Numbered from the stretch's first letter, positions 16,479 through 25,986 are shown. The stretch: 37,148 nucleotides of DNA from an uncultured Bacteroidales bacterium (GCA_905234655.1 CAJOJG010000032.1:1-37148), one strand, 5' to 3'. Made by a program: numbers and translations. Notes: a model not told the origin generated them from the letters alone.

Positions 16479-18317
16479 TTAGAACTGGTCGATAAGTTGT
16501 CGTATTCTGTTTATGGTGGCTATCGTAACCGCGCTCATTGGCGAGCCTTTGCCCACGTATGGCGGTTTTGGAGTGTATTCCTCGTAGAAGCATGGCGGTA
16601 TTACTTCGTTGAGGTTGGAGTCGAAGGTGCGGTATAGCTTTTCGGCTTTTTCGATGCCTTCCTCGCCGAGTATGCGGAGGTATATTTCGACAAGGAATCC
16701 AAGGTAGAATGACGTAATAGAGCCTTCCGTGTCGTATTTCGGGTCGTCGGCGGCTATCGTCCTTAGTCCGACCGGGGTCAGTAGTTTTTCCTCCACGATG
16801 GGCAACATCAGTTTTGTCATCGGCTTGTCTGCCAATGTGTATGGCAGTGCGTATGCGAGGAGGACACGTGGGCTGAGTGTGAAGTCCTTGTTGCCGTCGG
16901 TGTCGACGCTGTTGGCGAAGTACGCTGTGCCGTTGGCTTTGTCAGTGAATTGGGCGAGGAACTCGTTTTTCATTTTCCGCGCGAACCGTTCGACTTGGAC
17001 GGCTTGTTCGGGCAGGCGCGTGTTGTTCAGTTCGGCGAAGAACATGAGCGAGTTGTACCACATTGCGTTAATTTCGACGTTGTAGACCAGCTTTTTGTCT
17101 TTGACGGTCGCGAGAAGTCCGTTCCGGTCTACGGTAAGTCCGCGCAGCGAGTTCTCCATGATGCCGTTAACGACGTAGTCGACGTATGACAGGAGGTCTT
17201 TGAAGGCTTCGTTGCGGTCGCCTCTTTTATATGTGTACTGCTGGATTGCCCATACGAACCACAATGGAGTTTCGGGCGCGTAGAATATGTGGGACTTTTC
17301 ACCCTTGACGACCTTATGCCCGATGTCGAAATATGAGCGCGCGACTTTGCAGAACATGTCCTCGTTGTTGTTCGGTAGCGTCAGTCCGGCGAGCGCGCCG
17401 CATACGTCCTTTGACTTGAAGGACGATGGCGGCATTTTTTCGATGACGTGGTATCCTTCCCTGTCAAGACGGAACATCTGGCTGGCGGCATATTGTAGGC
17501 TGCCGGCGTATGATATTCTCCTTGGAAGCGCTTTGGCCTCGGTCCTGAAGAAGTCGGCGAGATTTTTTGTTTGCTGAGGTTTCATCGACGCGCTGAATAT
17601 AATCTCCTGGCTCGAAACCATTTGCAGTTCGAAGAATCCCGGCATGAACAGGTCTTCCTGATACGGTTTTCCGTCGCTGTGGTCGGCGGGGTACTCGATG
17701 TTGTAGTTCCAGTCGGGCGCGGTGATGAACTCATTTGGGCAGTTGGCCTGCATGTAGAGTGGCGTCTCGTTTTCGTTGGGACAGTAGGCGATGCCGTTGT
17801 CTATCGGAGTGTTCCCGGTGGCGAAGTCGTTGGAACGGCGTATGAGTTGGTCGGCGAGCCTGAATGCTACTATAGGCCTTATCTTCAGCTTGATGGGCAT
17901 GCTTGACGACAGCAGGGTGTACCGTATGAGCAGTGTGGGTTCGTTTTGCGCGAGTACCATTTCCTTCCTCAAAATGGCGATGTCGCCTATCCGATAGTCT
18001 ATTGTGCAGTACGGGTTGTAGTTGGCGGCTTCGATGTACTGGTGGCCAAGCGGGAAGTACACGTCAGGGTATTTGCGCACGGACAGGAAGTATGTGTTAC
18101 CCCCCGCCATGACAGAGTCGTCGAGGGTGGAGAGAATCACTTTGTTTTTTTCTTTTTCCTGGTCGAAGATCGACAAGATTCCGTGCCAGCTGCGTGTGTT
18201 GCATAGTGCAATGGTCGAGGAGAATAATGCCCCCGTTATGTTGTGCCTTACGACTTCTTTACCAAGCGAGAAATCCAAGTTTGACACAGTAGTGTTATCC
18301 AATGGTTTGATGCCCAT
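16479..18317 (-). CDS. Glycogen debranching enzyme (amylo-alpha-1,6-glucosidase, GH133 type)
   Basis: This 612-residue protein has the two-part structure of prokaryotic GDE: an N-terminal domain (about 1-250) rich in beta strands that includes WHGILS and GHQYIEAANYNP, and a C-terminal (alpha/alpha)6 barrel with ETPLWFVWAIQQY, VEINAMWYNSLMFF, LSPRVLLAYALPY and a segment SITSFYLGFLVEIYLR. It removes alpha-1,6 branches from cytoplasmic glycogen. It is the first gene of the operon continuing into glycogen synthase and GH57. The upstream 140-base region has an AT-rich leader and a cluster of small dyads that could hold the operon promoter and operator. Confidence 0.9.
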   Translation of the reverse strand: MGIKPLDNTTVSNLDFSLGKEVVRHNITGALFSSTIALCNTRSWHGILSIFDQEKEKNKVILSTLDDSVMAGGNTYFLSVRKYPDVYFPLGHQYIEAANYNPYCTIDYRIGDIAILRKEMVLAQNEPTLLIRYTLLSSSMPIKLKIRPIVAFRLADQLIRRSNDFATGNTPIDNGIAYCPNENETPLYMQANCPNEFITAPDWNYNIEYPADHSDGKPYQEDLFMPGFFELQMVSSQEIIFSASMKPQQTKNLADFFRTEAKALPRRISYAGSLQYAASQMFRLDREGYHVIEKMPPSSFKSKDVCGALAGLTLPNNNEDMFCKVARSYFDIGHKVVKGEKSHIFYAPETPLWFVWAIQQYTYKRGDRNEAFKDLLSYVDYVVNGIMENSLRGLTVDRNGLLATVKDKKLVYNVEINAMWYNSLMFFAELNNTRLPEQAVQVERFARKMKNEFLAQFTDKANGTAYFANSVDTDGNKDFTLSPRVLLAYALPYTLADKPMTKLMLPIVEEKLLTPVGLRTIAADDPKYDTEGSITSFYLGFLVEIYLRILGEEGIEKAEKLYRTFDSNLNEVIPPCFYEEYTPKPPYVGKGSPMSAVTIATINRIRQLIDQF

Positions 18318-18366
18318 ATCCGATTATTTTATAACATTCTGAAATACAAATAATTAAACGTCCGTA

Positions 18367-18395
18367 CCACATGGCTGTGGCGCAGACATCTGTGG
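18367..18395 (-). promoter_or_regulatory. Cluster of small dyads upstream of the glycogen operon
   Basis: CCACA at 18367-18371 and TGTGG at 18376-18380 form a 14-base interrupted palindrome. CAGACATCTG at 18383-18392 is a second dyad, and another TGTGG follows at 18391-18395. The cluster lies 50-80 bases before the debranching-enzyme ATG, a reasonable place for a regulator site. No regulator is identified in the window. Confidence 0.35.
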
Positions 18396-18457
18396 ACAGA
18401 AAGATAATAATAATAATTTTTGTGACAAAATTTTTGTCGTGTTTTTTTTGAAAAAAA

Positions 18458-19687
18458 TTATTTGTACATCAAATATGGTTCTCTTTTGCGCACGAAGTCA
18501 GAAAGTCCCGGTTCCCAAGACTGCCTGATTTCCTGTTCGGTTGCCCCGTCGGCGAGCATCTTGCCCAGCGTTCCGTTGCCGTAGAGCAGCGAGAGCCACT
18601 TTTGCCGCGTGATGCACTTGCCGTTGGACGTTTTGTACATTTCCATCAGGTATTTCAGCGTGAATTGCGCGCTGTCGGGGTTAATGTTGCGCAGGTTCCT
18701 GCCGTAACATTTTTGGGCTTTGTGCATCGGGTTGGTCTGCATGCCGGGAATGTCCACGGGCGTGAAGACATATTCGCCATACTTTGGATCCGGGAATCCG
18801 TATGAGGAGAATGGTGTCATTGTGCCGCGTCCGACGCTGATGCCGGTCGCCTCAAAAAGGCACAAACTTGGATATAGCCTTATGGAGATGTAGTCCGGCA
18901 GGTTTGGCGACGGTTTTATGGGCGGCGCGTAGCGTGTCGTCCTGTCGTAGTTCAATATTTTGATTACGGTCAGGTCACATTTAGCGCCGCCTTTGAGCCA
19001 GCCTTCGCCGTTAATCATCTTTGCGAGTTCGCCGACTGTCATGCCATAGACGATGGGCAGCGGATCCATGCTCACGAACGACACACAATCCGGCTCGCGC
19101 ACCGGCCCGGCGACATAGTCAATGTTTGGGTTCGGGCGGTCGAGCACCATGACCTTGACACCACATTCCGCAGCGGCTTCCATGACGTTGTGGAGTGTGC
19201 TGATGTACGTGAAAAACCTGCATCCGACATCTTGGATGTCGTACACAACATAGTCAAGCCCTGACATTTGGCTTGGCGTGGGCTTGAGGTTTTTGCCGAA
19301 CAGCGAGACAATCTTCACGCCGGTCTTCGCGTCGGTCTCGGACTGCACGCGCTCCCCGGCCTCTGCCGCGCCACGGAATCCGTGTTCCGGCGCAAAAACG
19401 CGCTCTACGTCGATTCCCGCCTCAATCATGGCATCGAGCAGGTGTTTGCCAAAGGCGCATGATGTCGGGTTAGCCACGAGTGCGACTTTCTTGCCGCGCA
19501 GGGTCGGCAGGTATGACGCGGTGTCTTCCGCTGCGACGACGAGTGGTTTTTCGATGGACACGACGGCAGGTTCAGGCTTAGTCGTCACGGAGTCGATCAT
19601 GGCGGCGGGGCGGGAGTTGCCGGTGGTTGTGCAGGACGGCATGATGACCGCCGCGAGTATCATTATTTTGAGGATGAGGCGTGTCAT
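18458..19687 (-). CDS. namZ: Exo-beta-N-acetylmuramidase NamZ family (DUF1343), lipoprotein
   Basis: The start at 19687 overlaps the mazG stop as ATGA and gives a lipoprotein signal, MTRLILKIMILAAVIMPSC, lipidated at Cys19. The mature domain has FAPEHGFRG, VVYDIQDVGCRFFTYISTLH, VMVLDRPNP and GRGTMTPFSSYG, the conserved blocks of the DUF1343/NamZ family (GH171). NamZ releases terminal MurNAc from peptidoglycan fragments during wall recycling, and the lipid anchor places it in the periplasm or on the surface. At about 409 residues it is full length. Four-base overlap with mazG shows translational coupling. The gene is followed by the glycogen operon after 140 bases. Confidence 0.9.
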   Translation of the reverse strand: MTRLILKIMILAAVIMPSCTTTGNSRPAAMIDSVTTKPEPAVVSIEKPLVVAAEDTASYLPTLRGKKVALVANPTSCAFGKHLLDAMIEAGIDVERVFAPEHGFRGAAEAGERVQSETDAKTGVKIVSLFGKNLKPTPSQMSGLDYVVYDIQDVGCRFFTYISTLHNVMEAAAECGVKVMVLDRPNPNIDYVAGPVREPDCVSFVSMDPLPIVYGMTVGELAKMINGEGWLKGGAKCDLTVIKILNYDRTTRYAPPIKPSPNLPDYISIRLYPSLCLFEATGISVGRGTMTPFSSYGFPDPKYGEYVFTPVDIPGMQTNPMHKAQKCYGRNLRNINPDSAQFTLKYLMEMYKTSNGKCITRQKWLSLLYGNGTLGKMLADGATEQEIRQSWEPGLSDFVRKREPYLMYK

Positions 19688-20475
19688 TTGGAGTTCTTTT
19701 CGAGCGTTTTGGACTCGTTCCACAATTCTTCCATTTCTTCTAATGACAATTCTTTTAGCTTGCGTCCTTGTTCCTTGGCGCGGGCTTCGATGTGGTTGAA
19801 CCTGCTGATGAACTTGGCGTTTGTGCGCTCGAGGGCGGTGTCGGCGTTAATGCCGTATAGCCTTCCGGCGTTAATCACGGCGAACATCAGGTCGCCAAAC
19901 TCGCTCTCCGCCTTGTCTGCGTCGTCCTTTTCGAGTTCTGCTTTGAGTTCGCCAAACTCTTCGTAGACCTTTGGCCAAACGTCATTGCGCTCGTGCCAGT
20001 CAAAACCAGCGTGGCTCGCCTTGTCCTGGATTCTGTATGCCTTGATGACCGATGGCAGGGATTGTGGGATTCCGCCAAGCACGGTCTTGTTGCCGCCTTT
20101 TTCTTTCAGTTTCACCTGTTCCCAAAGGTTGGAGACCTCTTCGGCGGTCGTTGCTTTTGCGTCGCCGAAGATATGCGGGTGGCGGAATACGAGTTTTTCG
20201 TTAAGCGTGTCGAAAACGTCCTTTATGCTGAAGTCGCCGCGTTCTTCGGCTATCAGCGCGTACATGAGGATATGGAGCAGTACGTCGCCGAGTTCCTTCT
20301 TGTGGTCGGCGGTGTTATGATCCATTATCGATTGGGACAGTTCGTAGACTTCCTCTATGGTCAGAGTGCGGAGCGCGTCGGTAGTGAGCGACGAGTCCCA
20401 CGGGCATTTTTTCCTGAGTTCCTTGACGGTCTCCCAAAGTCGGTCGAATGATTCGTTAATTTCGTTATTGTCCAT
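19684..20475 (-). CDS. mazG: Nucleoside triphosphate pyrophosphohydrolase MazG
   Basis: This 263-residue protein contains two MazG domains. The N-terminal one has KCPWDSSLT (23-31), the metal-binding EEVYEL (41-46) and ELGDVLLH (61-68); the second has EEFGELKAEL (172-181) and EFGDLMFAVIN (192-202). These E-E-x2-E and E-x2-D motifs bind Mg ions in enzymes that hydrolyse NTPs and dNTPs to monophosphates, a house-cleaning function. Length and organisation match the E. coli-type two-domain protein. It starts 47 bases after the GLUG-repeat gene and overlaps namZ by four bases, so the three probably share a transcript. Confidence 0.95.
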   Translation of the reverse strand: MDNNEINESFDRLWETVKELRKKCPWDSSLTTDALRTLTIEEVYELSQSIMDHNTADHKKELGDVLLHILMYALIAEERGDFSIKDVFDTLNEKLVFRHPHIFGDAKATTAEEVSNLWEQVKLKEKGGNKTVLGGIPQSLPSVIKAYRIQDKASHAGFDWHERNDVWPKVYEEFGELKAELEKDDADKAESEFGDLMFAVINAGRLYGINADTALERTNAKFISRFNHIEARAKEQGRKLKELSLEEMEELWNESKTLEKNSK

Positions 20476-20522
20476 CTATGATTGTTGAATGAAAAGTATG
20501 AGGTTGTGTGTGTGGTTGTCAG

Positions 20523-23500
20523 TTAGTTCACGGGGATATTGTTTGTGTTGGGCACGGGGTATTCGGATTCGGAGTATATGAACTCGTCCTTGTTCATCAT
20601 TCCGGAGATGTCGCCGCTTTTGAGCTGGTGGGTCTCGTAGCCGATAGCCTGGGACGCAACGTCCTTGTTGTCTATGCCGCCGATGCTCGACACCTGCTTG
20701 TCGTATACGCACCTCTCGATCTGTCCGTCGTTCTCGCGTCCGCATATCGAGCCGAAGTATGACGAGCCTTCGACTTCGCCGATGAAGATGCTCGACTCGA
20801 CATGACCGGTGTTATATCCGACGATTCCGCCGACGTAGTACGACGCAGCAATCTTACCGTAGCTGATGCACGAGGCGATGTTGCCTTGTACATTGTCGGA
20901 GCATATGCCGCCCACGAAAGCCTGTGCCTCTATGACACCGTAGTTCGTGCTTAGCTTTATGTCGCTTGTGCTTTTGGTCACGCCGATGATGCCGCCGGCG
21001 TTGTTGCCCTTGGAGAGGATTTTGCCATTGTTGGTGCATCCGGCGACCTTGCCGCCCTTGCCGACGATTCCACCGGCGGCGTATGTGGCGACGACGTCGC
21101 TTTCGTTAGTGCTCAGTGTCACGTTACCGTCGTTAAATCCGACAACGCCGCCCGAGCAGTCGCCGCCGTCGATTTCGCCCTTGTTGTTGCAGTTGACAAT
21201 CTGTGAGAACGAGTTTCTGCCCGATATTCCGCCGGTGTTGTCCTTTCCGGCGATTGTGGCGAGGTTAGTGCAGAAGTTGACCTCGGCGTTGTTGCTGCCG
21301 GTTATGCCGCCGACGCTGCTCTGGCCGGTGATGCGTCCGGCGTGGCTGTTGGTGCATGAGTCGATGCGTCCGCTGTTACTTCCGCATATTCCGCCGACAT
21401 AATAGTCGCAGTGGACGGAGCTGCTGTTAATGCAGCGCGAGATTTCGCCGCCGTCATAGCCGCATATACCGCCGCAATAGTTTGCGCCGGAGACTTCGGA
21501 GGAGTCCATCCTGCAATCTTCGATCCTGCCGAGGTTATAGCCGCATATTCCGCCGGTGTAGTAGTTGCCTTTTATGTTTGACGCTGCAAGCCTTACATTC
21601 TTGACGAGCCCGATATTGTAGCCGACAAAACCGACATTGTCGTATTTTGAGAAGTCGCAGTTAAAGTCGAAGATTGTCTTTTTGTTACCGTCCAAGATGC
21701 CCTTGAACGGCGAGAGTATATTGCCGATTGGCAGTTGGTTAGTGTTGGATGGGCATGAGATGTCGTCAGTGATTTTGAAGTGTACATCAGCAAATCCGTC
21801 GATGCATGCGAAGCCCTTGTAGTCGGTCCCTAAGTTGACCGCGTCGCGGAATTTGCACAGGTCGTCGTATGAGCGTATGAGCAATGGGTTCTTCACAGTG
21901 CCCACGGCTTCGAGCGCAGGGTTCACAATCCTCATCGTCAAGTCTTTACGCACCTTGCCGTCTGTTATTGTGAATACGACCGAACCCTGCTTGTGCGGGA
22001 TAATCTTGTCGTCCGTGACGCTCATTACGTCCTTCTGGAGGCATTGGTACGAGATGCTGTCTATTTCGTAGAGTTCGATGAACGACATTACGTGAAGGAG
22101 GTTGTCACTATCCCCGATGTTAATCGGAGTGGACGCGACGAGGGCCTCGGTGTGTGGTGCTGACGATATTATTCGCGGATAGAGCTTGTCCGTGAATATG
22201 AAGTCCAAGTCCAAGGCCGGCTTTCCTTTGAGTTTGTCGCCGGTGAGTTCTTTAGTCGTCCTGCCTTCGAGGTGCGGGGTTTGTGTAAGTTCGTTGTCGC
22301 CGATTGCCTGCGATTCGGGACAAAGCTGTGTGTCGTAGAACGAGCTTGCCACGATGCCGCCAAGACCGCCGCCGCAGATTGCGCCTGTGTATTCTCCAAT
22401 GCCTTCCGTGCTGTTAAGGTCGAGGCAGTACCTTATCTGTCCGCCGTTATTATAGCCACAGATGCCGCCGGAGTAGTATCGTCCGCGTACTGGCAGCGTG
22501 TTGATGCACTTTTCGATGACACCGGCATTATAGCCGCATACCGCGCCGGTATAGTCGCTGCCGATGACATGTCCGTCCACAAGGCAAACTTTGCTGATGG
22601 AGCCGTTGTTATATCCAAACAAGCCGCAGTACTTGTCCAACGGGCGCATTATCTTCATGTTTGCGATTACGTAGCCGTATCCGATGAACGTTCCGTTAAA
22701 GGGCGCGTCGAGCGTGCCGATGGGCTCCCATGTTTCGTTTTTGGGGATGTAGATGTTAGCCTGGATTGCGAATGTCACGTCCTTGAATCCGTCGATGCAG
22801 GGGTAGCCTTTGTAGTTTGTGCGGTTGTTGACTGCGTTCGCAAACTGCTTGAGATCCTTGTATGTCGCGATGTTCAACATACCCGGGTTTACGCCGTGCT
22901 GGACGGAGAGTTTGAGGTTGACGTACCTGACACAGTTGCCTCCCTTTATCACAATCGAAGCGTGGGCGTTGGCCTTGGGTTCGCACTTTTTGCCGTCGAT
23001 GGTCAGGAAAGTCGGGATTGACGAGGTGTATTCCACGCCATCGGCAGTCTCGATTTCAAAAGTCTTGTTGACGGACGCCACTGTCTGACCGTCAGCGAGT
23101 TTGACTGGGGAGAGAGCGGTGCGCAGCGCATCGTTGGGCGTCGATACCTCGAGCATCGGGTAGAGGCCGTTGCCGATAGTGTAGCCCGTCTTGTCGAAGT
23201 TGAGCCCCAGGATGATTTGGGCGGTCGGCAGTCCTTTGATGTTCTTGTTGTCGATATTGCCACAGCCACGTTTAAGCGGACACATCTGCGCGTCGTATAC
23301 GCAGTTGTAGATGAATGTCCCGGACGCGGCGTTAGAGCCGACCACGCCGCCGCACTGCCTGCCGTTTTGGACATAGCCGATGTTGATGCAGTTTGTGATT
23401 CTGCCCTCGCCGTAGTTCTTTCCGACGATTCCGCCGCCATAATTGTTGCAGTATATGTTGGCGGTGTTGATGCAGTGGTCGACGGTGCCGGAGTTGTGGC

Positions 23501-23987
23501 TGCAAATCCCCGCCCCGTAGAAGTCCGCGCAGACCATGCCGCCGGCTATGACTAAGTTCTTTATCGTGCCGCTGCTGTAGCCGAAGAGGGTTCCAGCCTT
23601 CGTGTTCCTGACGACGAGGTTCTTTATCGCATATCCCTGGCCGTCAAACACTCCGGCGAACCTTGCCGAATAGTTGATTCCGATGGGAATCCACTTGCCG
23701 CCCTTGATGCTTGAGTTTGAGTCGTCCACGTATGACTCCATGTCGATGTCGTTGGCGAGGACGACAGTCTTGCCGGTGAAGTCGTATGGGGAGAAGAAGC
23801 CGGTCGTACCGTTAACAAGCGCGGCAAGCCCGGCGAGCTCGTTAGCAGTCTTGAGTTCGTAGCGGGCCTCCTTAATGTTCTTTACATACCAATCGATGTC
23901 CGGTGTTATCGTACCGTCGGGGTTATAGTCGATGGCAGAGGCCCATCCGGTCAATAACATAAACAATATGACTAAAACGCATTTCAT
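20523..23987 (-). CDS. Secreted GLUG-repeat protein with three modules
   Basis: The start at 23987 gives a signal peptide, MKCVLVILFMLLTGWASA. The 1154-residue product has about 20 GLUG-like repeats of the form GGICGYNxGxIxxCxN, in three modules. Each module opens with a segment containing a PIG-x-F-x-G motif (about residues 95-120, 445-470 and 785-810), and the modules are joined by beta-rich linkers such as KLADGQTVASVNKTFEIE. GLUG motifs occur in bacterial surface proteins, often linked to adhesion or to carbohydrate-rich environments. Cysteines recur in nearly every repeat. No lipobox and no clear C-terminal sorting domain are visible, so it may be periplasmic or exported by an unknown route. 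Function beyond this is unknown. Confidence 0.85.
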   Translation of the reverse strand: MKCVLVILFMLLTGWASAIDYNPDGTITPDIDWYVKNIKEARYELKTANELAGLAALVNGTTGFFSPYDFTGKTVVLANDIDMESYVDDSNSSIKGGKWIPIGINYSARFAGVFDGQGYAIKNLVVRNTKAGTLFGYSSGTIKNLVIAGGMVCADFYGAGICSHNSGTVDHCINTANIYCNNYGGGIVGKNYGEGRITNCINIGYVQNGRQCGGVVGSNAASGTFIYNCVYDAQMCPLKRGCGNIDNKNIKGLPTAQIILGLNFDKTGYTIGNGLYPMLEVSTPNDALRTALSPVKLADGQTVASVNKTFEIETADGVEYTSSIPTFLTIDGKKCEPKANAHASIVIKGGNCVRYVNLKLSVQHGVNPGMLNIATYKDLKQFANAVNNRTNYKGYPCIDGFKDVTFAIQANIYIPKNETWEPIGTLDAPFNGTFIGYGYVIANMKIMRPLDKYCGLFGYNNGSISKVCLVDGHVIGSDYTGAVCGYNAGVIEKCINTLPVRGRYYSGGICGYNNGGQIRYCLDLNSTEGIGEYTGAICGGGLGGIVASSFYDTQLCPESQAIGDNELTQTPHLEGRTTKELTGDKLKGKPALDLDFIFTDKLYPRIISSAPHTEALVASTPINIGDSDNLLHVMSFIELYEIDSISYQCLQKDVMSVTDDKIIPHKQGSVVFTITDGKVRKDLTMRIVNPALEAVGTVKNPLLIRSYDDLCKFRDAVNLGTDYKGFACIDGFADVHFKITDDISCPSNTNQLPIGNILSPFKGILDGNKKTIFDFNCDFSKYDNVGFVGYNIGLVKNVRLAASNIKGNYYTGGICGYNLGRIEDCRMDSSEVSGANYCGGICGYDGGEISRCINSSSVHCDYYVGGICGSNSGRIDSCTNSHAGRITGQSSVGGITGSNNAEVNFCTNLATIAGKDNTGGISGRNSFSQIVNCNNKGEIDGGDCSGGVVGFNDGNVTLSTNESDVVATYAAGGIVGKGGKVAGCTNNGKILSKGNNAGGIIGVTKSTSDIKLSTNYGVIEAQAFVGGICSDNVQGNIASCISYGKIAASYYVGGIVGYNTGHVESSIFIGEVEGSSYFGSICGRENDGQIERCVYDKQVSSIGGIDNKDVASQAIGYETHQLKSGDISGMMNKDEFIYSESEYPVPNTNNIPVN

Positions 23988-24025
23988 GTCTAACCAAGAT
24001 TTAGATTTACAGTGGAAAAACTTCC

Positions 24026-24043
24026 CAAAGATATTCAAAAATA
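24026..24043 (-). promoter_or_regulatory. Candidate -7 boxes of the GLUG-protein gene
   Basis: On the minus strand TATTTTTG (24043-24036) and TATCTTTG (24033-24026) both fit TAnnTTTG and precede the start at 23987 by 38-49 bases. Neither has a good TTTG at the expected -33 spacing. Confidence 0.35.
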
Positions 24044-24093
24044 ATGCAAAAAAAGCATCAAGGCATATTTTTTTTTTAATAACCCAAAAAAAA

Positions 24094-24125
24094 TTTACAA
24101 CATATCAAATATTTGATTACCTTTG
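24094..24125 (+). promoter_or_regulatory. Promoter of the sigma-54 activator gene
   Basis: TACCTTTG at 24118-24125 is an exact TAnnTTTG match and TTTA at 24094-24097 is a one-mismatch -33 element with a 20-base spacer. The start codon at 24170 lies 44 bases downstream. Confidence 0.5.
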
Positions 24126-24169
24126 TCCTTTTGAAAAAGAGCATCAAATTACCTACTGACAACAGACAA

Positions 24170-25420
24170 ATGGAGCTCCAAGGCATCAAGCAACGTTTTG
24201 GCATAATCGGCAACGACGCCGCGCTTAACCGCGCCCTCGACATCGCCGCCCAAGTGGCGCCGACCGACATCTCCGTCCTCGTCATCGGCGAATCGGGCGT
24301 GGGCAAGGAAAACATACCCCAAGTTATCCATGCCCTGAGTGCGCGCAAGCACGGGCCGTACATAGCGGTCAACTGTGGCGCGATTCCCGAAGGCACTATC
24401 GACAGCGAGCTCTTCGGGCATGAGAAAGGCTCGTTCACCGGAGCCAACGAGACGCGGAAAGGCTACTTCGAGGTCGCCGACAAAGGCACGATATTCCTCG
24501 ACGAGGTCGCCGAATTGCCGCTCGGCACTCAGGTAAGGCTGCTCCGTGTGCTTGAAAGCAAGGAGTTCATGAAAGTGGGCTCGAGCAAGGTGCAGAAGAC
24601 CGACGTGAGGGTCGTCGCCGCGACTAATGTCAATGTCGCGAAGGCGGTCAGGGAAGGACGCTTCCGCGAAGACCTTTATTATAGGCTCAACACCGTCCAG
24701 ATAAACATGCCGCCGCTCAGGGAACGAGGCGACGACATCATACTGTTGTTCAGGAAGTTTGCGACGGACTTCGCCGAGAAGTACAACATGCCCGTCATCA
24801 GGCTCGACGACAGCGGGCGGCATGTCGCGCTGACATACCGTTGGCCCGGTAACGTAAGGCAGTTAAGGAACATAACCGAGCAGGTATCCATCATCGAGCA
24901 GCAGCGCGAGATTACAGGCGAGATTCTGATGAAATACCTGCCGGACTATAAGGAGGACACACACCCTGCCATTGTCCCGGCTCACCAGGCGGGCAATGCG
25001 GACTTCGCGTCGGAAAGGGAGATACTATATAAGGTGTTGTTCGACATGAAGAACGACATCGCCGAGTTGAAGAAGGAGATGAAAGACCTCATCGGCGGCG
25101 GCGCGTCACAGATAAGGGACAACGACGACGCGGTGTACATACCGCAGGACGACGACTACAGCCAGTATGTCACTATCAGCGACCATACAATCGTGCCGTC
25201 GATACACACTGCCAAAGTGGACAACATCCACCACGACAGCGTGATAGACTCCCACGAGATACACTCGAGCGACAGCCTTTCGCTTACCGAGTCGGAGTAC
25301 AACCTTATAAAGAAGGCATTGGAACGCCACAACGGAAAGCGCAAGGCGGCGGCGCAGGAACTCGGGATTTCCGAGAGGACGCTATACAGGAAACTTAAAG
25401 AATATAACATCACAAGATGA
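24170..25420 (+). CDS. Sigma-54-dependent transcriptional activator without receiver domain
   Basis: The ATG at 24170 (MELQGIKQRFGIIGND) places the AAA+ domain at the very N-terminus. Visible are Walker A GESGVGKE (40-47), the sigma-54 contact loop GSFTGA (87-92, Ser in place of the first Ala of GAFTGA), Walker B GTIFLDEV (106-113), the arginine-finger region REDLYYRL (166-173) and WPGNVRQLRN (225-234). A charged linker of about 100 residues follows, then a Fis-type helix-turn-helix NGKRKAAAQELGISERTLYR at the C-terminus. With no sensory domain its activity must be set by expression or a partner. It overlaps lptE by four bases. It activates sigma-54 promoters; targets are unknown. Confidence 0.93.
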   Translation: MELQGIKQRFGIIGNDAALNRALDIAAQVAPTDISVLVIGESGVGKENIPQVIHALSARKHGPYIAVNCGAIPEGTIDSELFGHEKGSFTGANETRKGYFEVADKGTIFLDEVAELPLGTQVRLLRVLESKEFMKVGSSKVQKTDVRVVAATNVNVAKAVREGRFREDLYYRLNTVQINMPPLRERGDDIILLFRKFATDFAEKYNMPVIRLDDSGRHVALTYRWPGNVRQLRNITEQVSIIEQQREITGEILMKYLPDYKEDTHPAIVPAHQAGNADFASEREILYKVLFDMKNDIAELKKEMKDLIGGGASQIRDNDDAVYIPQDDDYSQYVTISDHTIVPSIHTAKVDNIHHDSVIDSHEIHSSDSLSLTESEYNLIKKALERHNGKRKAAAQELGISERTLYRKLKEYNITR

Positions 25421-25926
25421 AGACTTCGAGAACCCTTGTAATAGCATTGATGGCATTTGTGGTGGCCATGGCGGCATCGTGCGGCATATACTCCTTCACA
25501 GGAGCGTCATACGGCACTGCCAAGACGGTCTCCATAGCGTACTTCCAGAACAGGAGCACATACGTCAACTCGACGCTCAGCTCCAAGATAACGGAAGACC
25601 TTAAGGACCGGTTCATGAGCCAGACGCCGCTGTCGCTCGTGAAAGAAAACGGCGACCTCAACTTTGAAGGCACGATCACTGGCTACACGATAACCACTGC
25701 TGCCATAAAGGCGGGCGAAACTGCCGCGAGCAACCGCCTGACGATAACGATGAAAGTGACATTCACAAACCAGACCGCGCCTGAAAACGACTTCGACAAG
25801 TCATATTCGCGCTACGCAGATTACGAAGTGTCGAGTTCATTCGCAGCGGTGGAGTCCGAGCTTGTCGACGAAATCGTCAAGCTGTTGATAGACGACATAT
25901 TCAACGACTCGGTCGTGAACTGGTAA
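25417..25926 (+). CDS. lptE: LPS assembly lipoprotein LptE
   Basis: This 169-residue protein has a lipoprotein signal, MKTSRTLVIALMAFVVAMAASC, lipidated at Cys22, then CGIYSFTGAS, the conserved start of Bacteroidota LptE. The domain continues with KTVSIAYFQNRSTYVN and a C-terminal segment VDEIVKLLIDDIFNDSVVNW typical of the family. LptE plugs the LptD barrel in the outer membrane and helps insert lipopolysaccharide. It overlaps the sigma-54 activator gene by ATGA, so it is translationally coupled to it, and its stop is 60 bases before the TPR gene. This gene order is one I associate with Bacteroidales genomes. Confidence 0.9.
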   Translation: MKTSRTLVIALMAFVVAMAASCGIYSFTGASYGTAKTVSIAYFQNRSTYVNSTLSSKITEDLKDRFMSQTPLSLVKENGDLNFEGTITGYTITTAAIKAGETAASNRLTITMKVTFTNQTAPENDFDKSYSRYADYEVSSSFAAVESELVDEIVKLLIDDIFNDSVVNW

Positions 25927-25986
25927 CATAAATAAAAAGAAAAAATAAGGAAAAACATTAAAAAATATTACAAAACGACATTGACT

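Noticed and set aside
22272..23021. 249-codon plus-strand frame opposite the GLUG protein
   Set aside because: Antisense Ala/Val-rich reading caused by the repeat composition.
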